Positions 1 through 7,532 of a stretch of 27,599 bases of DNA are shown here, in pieces. The position numbers and the translations under genes were made by a program. Below the pieces are notes generated by a model. It was not told the DNA's origin. It worked only from the letters and a program-made list of their open reading frames with translations, and did no database searches. Location: positions 1 through 27,599 of the forward strand of contig CAZEFK010000093.1 in NCBI GenBank assembly GCA_964511405.1. Reading direction: 5' to 3'. Origin of the DNA: CAZEFK01 sp964511405 (GTDB lineage Bacteria; Pseudomonadota; Alphaproteobacteria; Elsterales; Elsteraceae). Position 1 is the first letter of the stretch. Every line of letters begins with the position of its first letter.

Positions 1-1
1 T

Positions 2-916
2 CTGAAGCTGCAAGTGCGAAGCATCATGAAGGCCGGCAGTGAAGTGCAGGCGGCGGTCGAAAACGGGGGCGGTGTGACTTTGTCGAACGAGTTCGCACTG
101 GTCACCCTGAAAAGCAAAGGTGTCGAGAAGATCCGGCTGTCCAATGGCGAGCACAGCCGGCTCGGCTCGCAGCAAGCGATCAGCGCCCCGCTGGTCTACG
201 CGTCGGTGGAGATCGGCGTGAAACAGATCGTCGCGGTGGCGACGGCTGATGGCGTCGAGTGCTCGTTTCTCGATGACGGCGCGCCGCACAAGAACCTCAA
301 CCTGAAGAGCCTCAAGGACGCCAATGGCGGCACGGTCTGCGTGCCGGCCGGGACGACCATCGAGAACCAGGTCGCGTCGTACGCCAAGCGCTTGGGCATC
401 AAGCTCGAGGTCGTCGCCATCGAGAAGACCGAGGAGCTCGAGAGCGCTTACTTCTCCGGCCGCTGCGACACCTATGCCCAGTGGGGGCCGGTTCTGGCCA
501 TTGCCCGCTCGGCGTCGAAGGCCCCGGCCGACCATGTGCTCCTGCCCGACGTCCTGGCGGTCGAGCCCGAAGTCATGATCATGCGGCAGGGCGACGACAA
601 TTGGGTCAACATCGCCAACTGGGTTCTGTCGGTCCTGGTCAATGCCGAGCAGGCCGGCATCACCTCGGCAAACATCGACCAGATGAAGGACAAGCCGCAG
701 ACCGCCGAGATCGAGAAGATGCTCGGGAAGAAGCCCGGCATGGGCAAGCCGCTCGGGCTTTCGGATGACTGGGCCTACAACGTGATCAAGAAGGTCGGCA
801 ACTACTCCGAGATCTTCGAGCGCAGCCTCGGGCAGAAGTCGCCATACAAGATGCCTCGCGACCTGACGGCACTGTGGAGCGACGGCGGCGTGCTGTTCCC
901 CTACGTGATCGACTGA
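2..916 (+). CDS. aapJ: Polar amino-acid ABC transporter substrate-binding protein, 5' end outside the window
   Basis: The reading frame is open from the first base, so the true start and signal peptide lie upstream. The last ~190 residues have the pattern of general L-amino-acid binding proteins (AapJ type): VCVPAGTT, a GRCDTY segment, VLPDVLAVEP, the ANWVLSVLVNAEQ helix, DDWAYNVIKKVGNY and an ALWSDGG end. It would bind polar amino acids in the periplasm and deliver them to the permeases encoded directly downstream. The first ~110 visible residues match the family poorly: I do not see the usual Thr-Trp-Thr-rich stretch after the first lobe. A perfect hairpin follows the stop, which is common after binding-protein genes that must be made in excess over the permeases. 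Family assignment is solid; the exact substrate is not. Confidence 0.85.
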   Translation: MKLQVRSIMKAGSEVQAAVENGGGVTLSNEFALVTLKSKGVEKIRLSNGEHSRLGSQQAISAPLVYASVEIGVKQIVAVATADGVECSFLDDGAPHKNLNLKSLKDANGGTVCVPAGTTIENQVASYAKRLGIKLEVVAIEKTEELESAYFSGRCDTYAQWGPVLAIARSASKAPADHVLLPDVLAVEPEVMIMRQGDDNWVNIANWVLSVLVNAEQAGITSANIDQMKDKPQTAEIEKMLGKKPGMGKPLGLSDDWAYNVIKKVGNYSEIFERSLGQKSPYKMPRDLTALWSDGGVLFPYVID

Positions 917-925
917 GTTCGACCC

Positions 926-955
926 GCCGCCGGACCGCGGTTGCGGTCCGGCGGC
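926..955 (+). terminator. Perfect 13-bp intercistronic hairpin (attenuator or mRNA stabiliser)
   Basis: Bases 926-938 and 943-955 are exact reverse complements with a GGTT loop, and TTCGTTC follows. It lies 10 bp after the binding-protein stop and 35 bp before the permease start. There is no long U tract, so partial termination or 3'-end protection of the upstream message fits better than full termination. Confidence 0.7.
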
Positions 956-990
956 TTCGTTCACCGTGGACGGGTGCCCAGGAGGGGTTG

Positions 991-2139
991 ATGGTGGCAG
1001 CGCTGCTTCGCAGCCGTCGTTTCATCCGCGCGACAGCGCAGGCGCTGTTCGTCGGATCCCTCGTCGCGGTGATTGCGGGCGGCAGCCTGATCGCGCATGC
1101 CAATCTTCAGAAGCAGAACATTACCTCTGGTTTTTCTTTTCTGTTCAAATCGGCTGGCTGGGATCTGAATTTCTCGCTGCTACCGACGGACACAACCGAC
1201 CCGTATTGGTGGTATCTCCTCTGTGGCCTGACCAACACAATATTTGCCGGGACGCTGTCGCTGTCGGTCGCGACGGTGATCGGGCTCGTCGTCGGACTGG
1301 CGCGGACGTCGGAGATCGCGCCGGCCCGACTTCTGGGGACCATCTATGTCGAGACGTTCCGGAACATTCCCCTCGTGGTCCAAGTCTTCTTCTGGTACGC
1401 GGTGGCGAGCCATCTGCCGCCGCCGCGCTCGGCACTGCATGTCGGCAGCTGGCTGATCCTGAGCGGCCGCGGCGTGTACGTCGCCGTCCTCCATGTCACG
1501 GCTCTGTCGGCAGCGTTGGCGGCCGCCGTCGTCGCGGCTGCGGCGGCGCTGCTCGTCCGGGTGGGCGGTGTCGATGGTCGGCGACGACGGCAAGCCGGCA
1601 TCGTCCTGGCTGCGGTCGCGGGCGTGGCGGTCATCCTGGCCATGGGCAGGATAGCGGACGAGCCGCTGCTGTCGCGTCCGGCCCTGCAGGGCCTGAATAT
1701 TCAAGGTGGCCTGCGGGTACCGCCTGAACTCTATTCATTGGTCGTGGCGATCGCGGTCTATGGCGGCGCCTACGTCGCCGAGATCGTCCGCGGCGGCTTC
1801 CAGGCGGTCGGCCGGGGCCAGAGCGAGGCGGCCAGGGCCTTGGGCCTGACCCCGTGGCTGCGCTTCACGCGGGTTACGTTCCCGCTGGCGTTGCGCGCGA
1901 TGCTGCCGATCCTGACGAACCAGTATGTCTGGCTCATCAAGGCAACGACGCTGGGAATCGCCGTCGGGTTCTCCGATTTTTTCATGGTCGTGGCCGGCGT
2001 GATCACGCATTCGGGGCAAACCATTGAAATGATCGGCATCCTGATGGGCGGATTTCTGCTGATCAACTTCTCGCTCGCGGCTGTCATGAACCGGATCAAT
2101 CGGGCGATCGCGCTCAAGGGCAGCCAGTTGCGGAGCTGA
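991..2139 (+). CDS. aapQ: Amino-acid ABC transporter permease, AapQ/BztB type
   Basis: This 382-residue inner-membrane permease forms half of the translocation pore for polar amino acids. An N-terminal membrane segment (about residues 11-35) is followed by a periplasmic stretch with the family's GFSFLFKSAGWDLNFSLL sequence. The HisM-type transport domain then begins (TNTIFAGTLSLSVATVIGLV, ETFRNIPLVVQVFFWY), with an inserted hydrophobic region and a C-terminal EAA loop (GQSEAARALGL) that docks on the ATPase. The start at 991 was chosen because AGGAGGGG lies just upstream (about 980-987); the frame is open further upstream but without a ribosome site. It ends three bases before the next permease gene. 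The length is close to known AapQ proteins. Confidence 0.92.
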   Translation: MVAALLRSRRFIRATAQALFVGSLVAVIAGGSLIAHANLQKQNITSGFSFLFKSAGWDLNFSLLPTDTTDPYWWYLLCGLTNTIFAGTLSLSVATVIGLVVGLARTSEIAPARLLGTIYVETFRNIPLVVQVFFWYAVASHLPPPRSALHVGSWLILSGRGVYVAVLHVTALSAALAAAVVAAAAALLVRVGGVDGRRRRQAGIVLAAVAGVAVILAMGRIADEPLLSRPALQGLNIQGGLRVPPELYSLVVAIAVYGGAYVAEIVRGGFQAVGRGQSEAARALGLTPWLRFTRVTFPLALRAMLPILTNQYVWLIKATTLGIAVGFSDFFMVVAGVITHSGQTIEMIGILMGGFLLINFSLAAVMNRINRAIALKGSQLRS

Positions 2140-2142
2140 GCC

Positions 2143-3228
2143 ATGACGACCACAGGCGATATCGCCCCGGCGCCAGTCGAAGCGCTGATGATACAGGTCA
2201 AGCGGGCCTATTTCTCGTCGGTGCCCAAGGCGATCGTATCAGCCCTCTGCATCGCCCTGCTGCTGTGGATGGGGTGGAGCCTGGTCGACTGGGCCGTGCT
2301 GTCCGCGACGTTTTCCCCGGACGCCGGCCAGCAGCAATGCCAGGCGGCCGGGGGCGCCTGCTGGCCGGTCGTCGCGCACCGTTGGCGGCTCATCCTGTTC
2401 GGTCTCTATCCGTTCGAGCAGCAGTGGCGATCGGGCATCGCCTGCGTGGTGGTGGTCGCGATGATCGTCCTGAACTGCCTGCCGGCGCTGTGGGGTCTCG
2501 GCCGGTTGGCGATCGTCTGGGCTGGCGGGTTCGGGCTGTTCTACGTGCTGATGAAGGGTGGCGTTCCGGGGCTGCCGCTGGTGCGCGAGGAGATGTGGGG
2601 CGGCCTGGCCCTGACCCTGTTCATCTTCGTGTCGACCTGCATCATCGGCATGCCGCTGGCGATCGCCTTGAGTTTGATGCGGCGGTCGGAGATGCCGTGG
2701 ATCGCGCGATCGACCGGCGTGATGATCGATACCGTGCGATCGCTGCCGCTGCTGTCGATCTTGTTCGTCTTTGCGATCGTCCTGCCGTTCGTGCTGCCGG
2801 GCTGGGTGGTGACGGAAAAGCTGTATCGGGTGATCTGCGGCAACGCCCTGTTCTTCGCGGCGTACCAGGCGGAAATCATTCGCGGCGGCTTGCAGGCGGT
2901 GGCGGTCGGACAGGACGAGGCGGCCAAGGCGCTGGGCCTTGCCTATCGCCATCGCGTGTTCCGGGTTCTGCTGCCGCAGGCGTTTCGCGCCGCGCTGCCG
3001 CCGACCATCAACCAGATCGTGATCGCGTTCATGGAAACTTCTTTGGTCGTGATCATCGGATTCTTCGAGCTGATGGCGTCGGGGAACGCGGCATACGGCA
3101 ATGCGGAATGGTCGTTCGCCTATGTCGAAGTCTATGTCTTCATTTCGCTCATCTATTTCTCGTTTGTGTTCGGATTGTCCCGGTACGGAGCCTATATCGA
3201 ACGCAGAATGCGCGTGGCGCCCAGGTGA
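2143..3228 (+). CDS. aapM: Amino-acid ABC transporter permease, AapM/BztC type
   Basis: This 361-residue permease is the partner of the preceding gene. Visible features are several N-terminal membrane segments, a core domain with GGLALTLFIFVSTCIIGMPL and DTVRSLPLLSILFVFAIVLP, the EAA loop GQDEAAKALGLAYRHRVFRV, and the family's NQIVIAFMETSLVVIIGFFEL stretch. It starts 3 bp after the aapQ stop, so the two are translationally coupled. In the standard aapJQMP order an ATPase gene (aapP) comes next. Here a chemoreceptor gene follows after 49 bp, so the ATPase must be encoded upstream of the window or elsewhere, or be shared with another transporter. Confidence 0.92.
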   Translation: MTTTGDIAPAPVEALMIQVKRAYFSSVPKAIVSALCIALLLWMGWSLVDWAVLSATFSPDAGQQQCQAAGGACWPVVAHRWRLILFGLYPFEQQWRSGIACVVVVAMIVLNCLPALWGLGRLAIVWAGGFGLFYVLMKGGVPGLPLVREEMWGGLALTLFIFVSTCIIGMPLAIALSLMRRSEMPWIARSTGVMIDTVRSLPLLSILFVFAIVLPFVLPGWVVTEKLYRVICGNALFFAAYQAEIIRGGLQAVAVGQDEAAKALGLAYRHRVFRVLLPQAFRAALPPTINQIVIAFMETSLVVIIGFFELMASGNAAYGNAEWSFAYVEVYVFISLIYFSFVFGLSRYGAYIERRMRVAPR

Positions 3229-3277
3229 TCGAGGTTTCTTTCACAGGTTCTTGGGCATTGATCGAAGGTAGGGCGAC

Positions 3278-5866
3278 ATGAGCGGAGCCGGCGCATCGCA
3301 TCGGGAGTCTCGCCGTTTCGGCGTTCGCGCCAAGCTGATGCTGGCGTTCGCCGGCATGTCGGGCATGACCATCGCCGCCAGTGTCGTCGGCTTGACCTCG
3401 TTCGCGGCGGTGCGGGCGCCGCTGCAGCGGATCGTCGAGTCCAGCCTGCCGCAGATGGAGCTTGCCAAGCAGCTCGCCGGTGAGAGCGGGGCGATCGCCG
3501 CCGCGGCCCCGACCTTGGACGCGGTGGCGAGCCTGGACGCCCGGGATCGCGTCTATCGGGCGATCGTCGAGCGCGGCGCCCAGCTGACCGGCCTGGTCGA
3601 CGCGCTGCAGCGGCGGCGGCCGGACGATCCGGCGATCGGCGACGTTCGCGACAAGGCGGCCCGGCTGATGGCGACCCTGCAGGCCGAGACCGAGGCCGTC
3701 GGTCGCCGGCTGGGCGTGCGGCAGCAGCGCGAAGCCGCGGCGGCCGACCTGTCGAAGGACTACGAGGCGTTCATCGCCGTCCTGCGGCCGCTGATCGACG
3801 GCGCCAGCACCCGGCTCCTCGCCGACGGCCAGGCACTCGACGCGATGGCCGGCAAGAGCGTCGATGCGCTGAACGGATCGGTGCAGACGCTGGTGACCCT
3901 GTTCGCCATGCGCGGCGACCTCGATCAGGTGGCGGCCGCCATGAGCGGGGCGGGAATCGCCGCCGCGGCGGACGATCTTGCCCAGGATCAGGATGCCTAC
4001 AAGGCGGCGGCGGAGCGGCTCGCCGGCGACATCAGGCAGGCAGGGACGGCGGTCGGCGCCGACCTCGCGGGCGCCGTCGACGACGTCGTTGCCCTGGGCG
4101 ACGGCGACAAGGGGATCTTCGAGCTCCGGCGCACGATGCTGGACGGCGCCGCCGGCGAGCGCGCCAACTACAAGCGGCAGACCCTGCTCGCCGACCTGCA
4201 GCAACGGCGGGATGATTGCCTGACGCAGATCGACGCCCTGATCGAGCATTCGAAGGGCGCCATCAAGACGTCGAACGCGACGTTCCGGGACCGGATCGGA
4301 GCAGGGGTCGGCGGCCTGGTGGGCGGCGGGCTCGAACAGTTCCGCGGCTATCTGGAGATTGCGGCGTTCGGCAATATCCTGGTCGGCGCGCTGAACGAAG
4401 CGGTGCAGGCGCCCGATGCGTCACGGCTCGACATGCTGCGGGCGCGCTATCGGGACGCCGTTGCGGCCGTCGATGAGCAGATGAGGATCGTCGGGCACGA
4501 CGGTGAGGCCGCGGCCCTTGCGAAGAGCCTGGCATCGCTGGCGCGGTTCGGCAGCGGCGCAGCCAGCGTGTTCGACTTGCGCCGGGCTGAACTGGTGACC
4601 ATCGCCGAAGGCGCCGGCACGCTCGACCAGAGCCGGCAGATCGCCGCCCAGTTCGCGGCCGTCGCCGATCAGCAGATCGCGACCATGAAGGCCGAGGCGG
4701 ACCGGGCGTCGGCGACCGCGACGGCGGCGATGGCGGGCGGCCGCCGGATGCTGATCCTGGTGGCGATCGCCAGCCTGGTCGGTGCCGGCGCGCTGGCCTG
4801 GATCGTGGTCGGTCGGATGATCGTCGCGCGGATCCGGCAGCTGGCCGACGCCATGCGCGCGATCGCCGGCGGCAACCTGGAGGCGGCGATCCCGACCGGC
4901 GGCAGCGACGAGATCGCCGACATGGCCGACGCGCTGACGGTGTTTCGGGACACCGCCCATCAGGCGGCCGAGGCCGACGCGCGGGCGGAAGCCGAGCGGG
5001 CGCGGGCCGGGCAGGAGCGGCGGCGCGCCCTGGTGGAGACGGCGGACAGCTTCGAGGCGACGGTGCGCTCGGTGCTGGGGCGGGTGAGCCAGGCCGCGGA
5101 CGATATGCAGGAGCTGGCGCGGCGCATGAGCGCCAGTGCCGGGACGACCACGGCCGAGGCCGCCACCGCGGCCACGGCCTCGCAGCTGGCCGCCGGCAGC
5201 GTCGAGGCCGTGGCCGCGGCGACCGAGCAATTGTCGGCCTCGATCCGCGAGATCGGGACGCAGGTCAGCCTGTCCAGCCGGATCGCCCGCCAGGCGGCCG
5301 AGGATGCCGACCGCACCGATCGGATCATGGAAGGGCTGTCCCAGACCGCCAACCGCGTCGGCCAGGTGGTCCAGATGATCGACGGCATTGCGACCCAGAC
5401 GAACCTGCTGGCCTTGAACGCCGGCATCGAGGCGGCGCGCGCCGGCGACGCCGGGCGGGGCTTCGCGGTGGTGGCGGGCGAGGTCAAAACCCTGGCCAGC
5501 CAGACGGGGCAGGCGACGGAGGAAATCTCCAGCCTGATCACCGCGATGCAGGCCGTCGCGCGGGAGGCGGTGGACGCCATCCGCACCATCGGCGGCACCA
5601 TCCGGGAGATCAATCAGATCGGCGCCGGGGTTGCGGCGGCGGTCGAGGAGCAGAGCGCCGCCACGGGCGAGATCGCCCGCAACATCGGCGCCGCCGCCGA
5701 CAGCACGCAGCATGTTCGCCAGAACATCGATTCCGTGGCACGGGCGGCGTCGGAGTCGGGCGAAGCCGCCGAGCGGGTGCTGAGCGCGTCGACGGATGTC
5801 GCCGTCGAGGTGCGGTCGCTCGGCACGCAGGTCGACCGCCTGGTCGGGCAGATGCGGGCAGGTTAG
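3278..5866 (+). CDS. Methyl-accepting chemotaxis protein with a large periplasmic sensor region
   Basis: The 862-residue protein has a transmembrane helix near residues 20-42, a long Ala-rich, mostly helical periplasmic region to about residue 490, and a second transmembrane helix (LILVAIASLVGAGALAWIVV, about 491-511). A HAMP domain follows (RIRQLADAMRAIAGGNLEAA...), then a cytoplasmic coiled-coil signalling domain whose tip reads IATQTNLLALNAGIEAARAG (about 703-722), the conserved CheA/CheW contact. No CheR-binding pentapeptide is seen at the C terminus (it ends QMRAG). The start at 3278 is preceded by an AAGGTAGGG-like ribosome site. It follows the amino-acid permeases by 49 bp, which may reflect sensing of the imported solute, but the ligand cannot be read from sequence. 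Confidence 0.95.
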   Translation: MSGAGASHRESRRFGVRAKLMLAFAGMSGMTIAASVVGLTSFAAVRAPLQRIVESSLPQMELAKQLAGESGAIAAAAPTLDAVASLDARDRVYRAIVERGAQLTGLVDALQRRRPDDPAIGDVRDKAARLMATLQAETEAVGRRLGVRQQREAAAADLSKDYEAFIAVLRPLIDGASTRLLADGQALDAMAGKSVDALNGSVQTLVTLFAMRGDLDQVAAAMSGAGIAAAADDLAQDQDAYKAAAERLAGDIRQAGTAVGADLAGAVDDVVALGDGDKGIFELRRTMLDGAAGERANYKRQTLLADLQQRRDDCLTQIDALIEHSKGAIKTSNATFRDRIGAGVGGLVGGGLEQFRGYLEIAAFGNILVGALNEAVQAPDASRLDMLRARYRDAVAAVDEQMRIVGHDGEAAALAKSLASLARFGSGAASVFDLRRAELVTIAEGAGTLDQSRQIAAQFAAVADQQIATMKAEADRASATATAAMAGGRRMLILVAIASLVGAGALAWIVVGRMIVARIRQLADAMRAIAGGNLEAAIPTGGSDEIADMADALTVFRDTAHQAAEADARAEAERARAGQERRRALVETADSFEATVRSVLGRVSQAADDMQELARRMSASAGTTTAEAATAATASQLAAGSVEAVAAATEQLSASIREIGTQVSLSSRIARQAAEDADRTDRIMEGLSQTANRVGQVVQMIDGIATQTNLLALNAGIEAARAGDAGRGFAVVAGEVKTLASQTGQATEEISSLITAMQAVAREAVDAIRTIGGTIREINQIGAGVAAAVEEQSAATGEIARNIGAAADSTQHVRQNIDSVARAASESGEAAERVLSASTDVAVEVRSLGTQVDRLVGQMRAG

Positions 5867-5920
5867 CGGCATGCGGCCCTTGAAATCTTGGCCGGCCATT
5901 CGGTCGCGTAGAGGCAGATC

Positions 5921-6736
5921 ATGACCATTACTGCGAAATCCGCCGTCTATTTCATGATCGCGAACCCAATCGGGCACGCCAAGTCTCCGGGCATGTTCAA
6001 CGCGCTGTTCGAGCGGGAGGGCATCGACGCGGTCATGGTGCCGGTGAGCTTTGCGGTCGAGTCGTTCGAGGCCTGCTGGACCGCGTTCGAGCAGATCCGG
6101 AACTTGCGCGGGCTCATCGTGAGCGTGCCGTTCAAGGCGATCGCCTGCAGCCGGGCGGCGCGGGTCAATCCGCGGGCGGCCCGGGTCGGCACCGCCAACG
6201 CCATCGTGCGGGAGGCCGACGGCAGCCTGCTGTGCGACAACTTCGACGGGGCCGGCTTCGTCGAGGGCATGCGGCGCGGCGGCCACGCCATCGGCGGGCG
6301 CCGCGCCCTGCTGGTGGGCGCCGGCGGCGCGGCGGCGTCGATCGCCTTCTGCCTCGCCGAAGAGGGCGCGACCGCGCTGACGATCCACGACGTCGACGGG
6401 CAGAAGGCGGCCGATCTGGCCGCGCGTGTCCGGTCCCTCTTCCCGGCCTGCGACGCGCGCGGCGGCGTTGCCGATCCAACCGGGCACGACCTGGTCGTCA
6501 ACGCCACCCCGATGGGCTTGGCGCCCTCCGATCCGCTGCCGCTCGCCGTCGATCGCCTGCACCCGGCGATGACGGTCGTGGACATCGTGATGGAGCCGCG
6601 CGAGACGGCGCTGCTCCGGGCGGCACAGGCCCGCGGCTGCCGGATCCAGCCAGGTCAGCCGATGATGGATTGCCAGATGGACCTGCTGGCGGAGTTCCTG
6701 CGCGTCCGGGAGAAGCGTGATGACCAGCGTCACTGA
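5921..6736 (+). CDS. Shikimate dehydrogenase-family oxidoreductase (AroE/YdiB-like paralogue)
   Basis: This 271-residue protein has the AroE fold pattern. The N-terminal substrate half has GHAKSPGMFN and SVPFK, with the catalytic Lys72. CDNFDGAGF follows, with the catalytic Asp109. The NAD(P) loop is GAGGAA (133-138). ATPMGL and a C-terminal MMDCQMDLL segment complete it. Several substrate-contact positions differ from housekeeping AroE: HSxSP becomes HAKSP, NTDG becomes NFDG and VNT becomes ANA. A catabolic quinate/shikimate-like or other cyclic polyol acid substrate is therefore more likely than chorismate biosynthesis. A GAGGCAG ribosome site precedes ATG 5921. The end overlaps the next gene by 17 bp, so the two probably act together. 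Confidence 0.85.
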   Translation: MTITAKSAVYFMIANPIGHAKSPGMFNALFEREGIDAVMVPVSFAVESFEACWTAFEQIRNLRGLIVSVPFKAIACSRAARVNPRAARVGTANAIVREADGSLLCDNFDGAGFVEGMRRGGHAIGGRRALLVGAGGAAASIAFCLAEEGATALTIHDVDGQKAADLAARVRSLFPACDARGGVADPTGHDLVVNATPMGLAPSDPLPLAVDRLHPAMTVVDIVMEPRETALLRAAQARGCRIQPGQPMMDCQMDLLAEFLRVREKRDDQRH

Positions 6737-7532
6737 ACCGAGGACCGTGGTCGTCACGGGCGGCACCAGCGGCATCGGCCGGGCGATCGCCCTGCGCCAC
6801 GCGCGGGCCGGGGACAGGGTGGTGGTGTCGGGGCGAAACGCCGATCGCGGCGACGCGACCGTGCGGGCGATCACCGACGCGGGCGGCACCGGGGCTTTCG
6901 TCGCGGCGGAGCTGTCGGACCCGGCGTCGGTGGCCGCGCTCGGCGCCGCCGCCACCGCCCAATTCGGCCGAGCCGACGTGCTGGTGAACGCCGGTGGCAT
7001 CCTGCAGAGCGGCAAGAGCGTGCTTGATCAGGATCTGGCCGAGAACCAGGCGCTGTGGGACGTGAACTACAAGGGAACGCTGATCGCCTGCCAGGTCTTC
7101 GGCCGGTCGATGCGGGATGCCGGCCGCGGCGTCATCCTGAACATCGGCTCGCTGGCAAGCTTGGCGTCCCTGTCGCTGCCGGCCTACACGCCCGGCAAGG
7201 CGGCGGTCTGGTCGTTGACCCAAATCCTGGCCGCTGAACTGGGGCCCGCCGGAATCCGGGTCAATGCGCTGGCGCCCGGCTATACCCTGTCGGATGGGCT
7301 CAAGGAGAAGATCCGGCTCGGGCAGCGCGATCCCGACGCGATCCTGGCGACGACGGCGCTGCGATCCTTCGTCGAGCCCGGCCAGGTGGCCGATGCGGCG
7401 TATTTTCTGTGCTCGGACGCCGCCGCCGCGATCACCGGCGTGATCCTGCCGGTCGACGCCGGGTGGCTGGTCCAGGCCCCCTACGCCGCGTACAAGCAAG
7501 GCAATCCCATACGGGCTGCCTCGGGATCATAG
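6720..7532 (+). CDS. Short-chain dehydrogenase/reductase (SDR)
   Basis: This 270-residue classical SDR has TGGTSGIG as the nucleotide loop (13-20), NAGG near 90-93, the catalytic Ser144 in NIGSLAS, and Tyr156/Lys160 in YTPGK. The C terminus (FLCSDAAAAITGVILPVDAGW) is typical of the family. It would oxidise an alcohol or reduce a ketone with NAD(P). ATG 6720 is preferred because GGAGAAG precedes it; a GTG three bases upstream is possible. It overlaps the shikimate dehydrogenase-like gene, which suggests consecutive steps on a cyclic hydroxy acid. Its stop overlaps the end of the convergent epimerase gene. Substrate unknown. Confidence 0.9.
   Translation: MTSVTEPRTVVVTGGTSGIGRAIALRHARAGDRVVVSGRNADRGDATVRAITDAGGTGAFVAAELSDPASVAALGAAATAQFGRADVLVNAGGILQSGKSVLDQDLAENQALWDVNYKGTLIACQVFGRSMRDAGRGVILNIGSLASLASLSLPAYTPGKAAVWSLTQILAAELGPAGIRVNALAPGYTLSDGLKEKIRLGQRDPDAILATTALRSFVEPGQVADAAYFLCSDAAAAITGVILPVDAGWLVQAPYAAYKQGNPIRAASGS

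Noticed and set aside
4421..7015. An 864-codon open frame on the minus strand opposite the chemoreceptor and shikimate dehydrogenase-like genes
   Set aside because: It runs across two well-supported plus-strand genes and its product is Arg/Asp/His-rich with no domain pattern.
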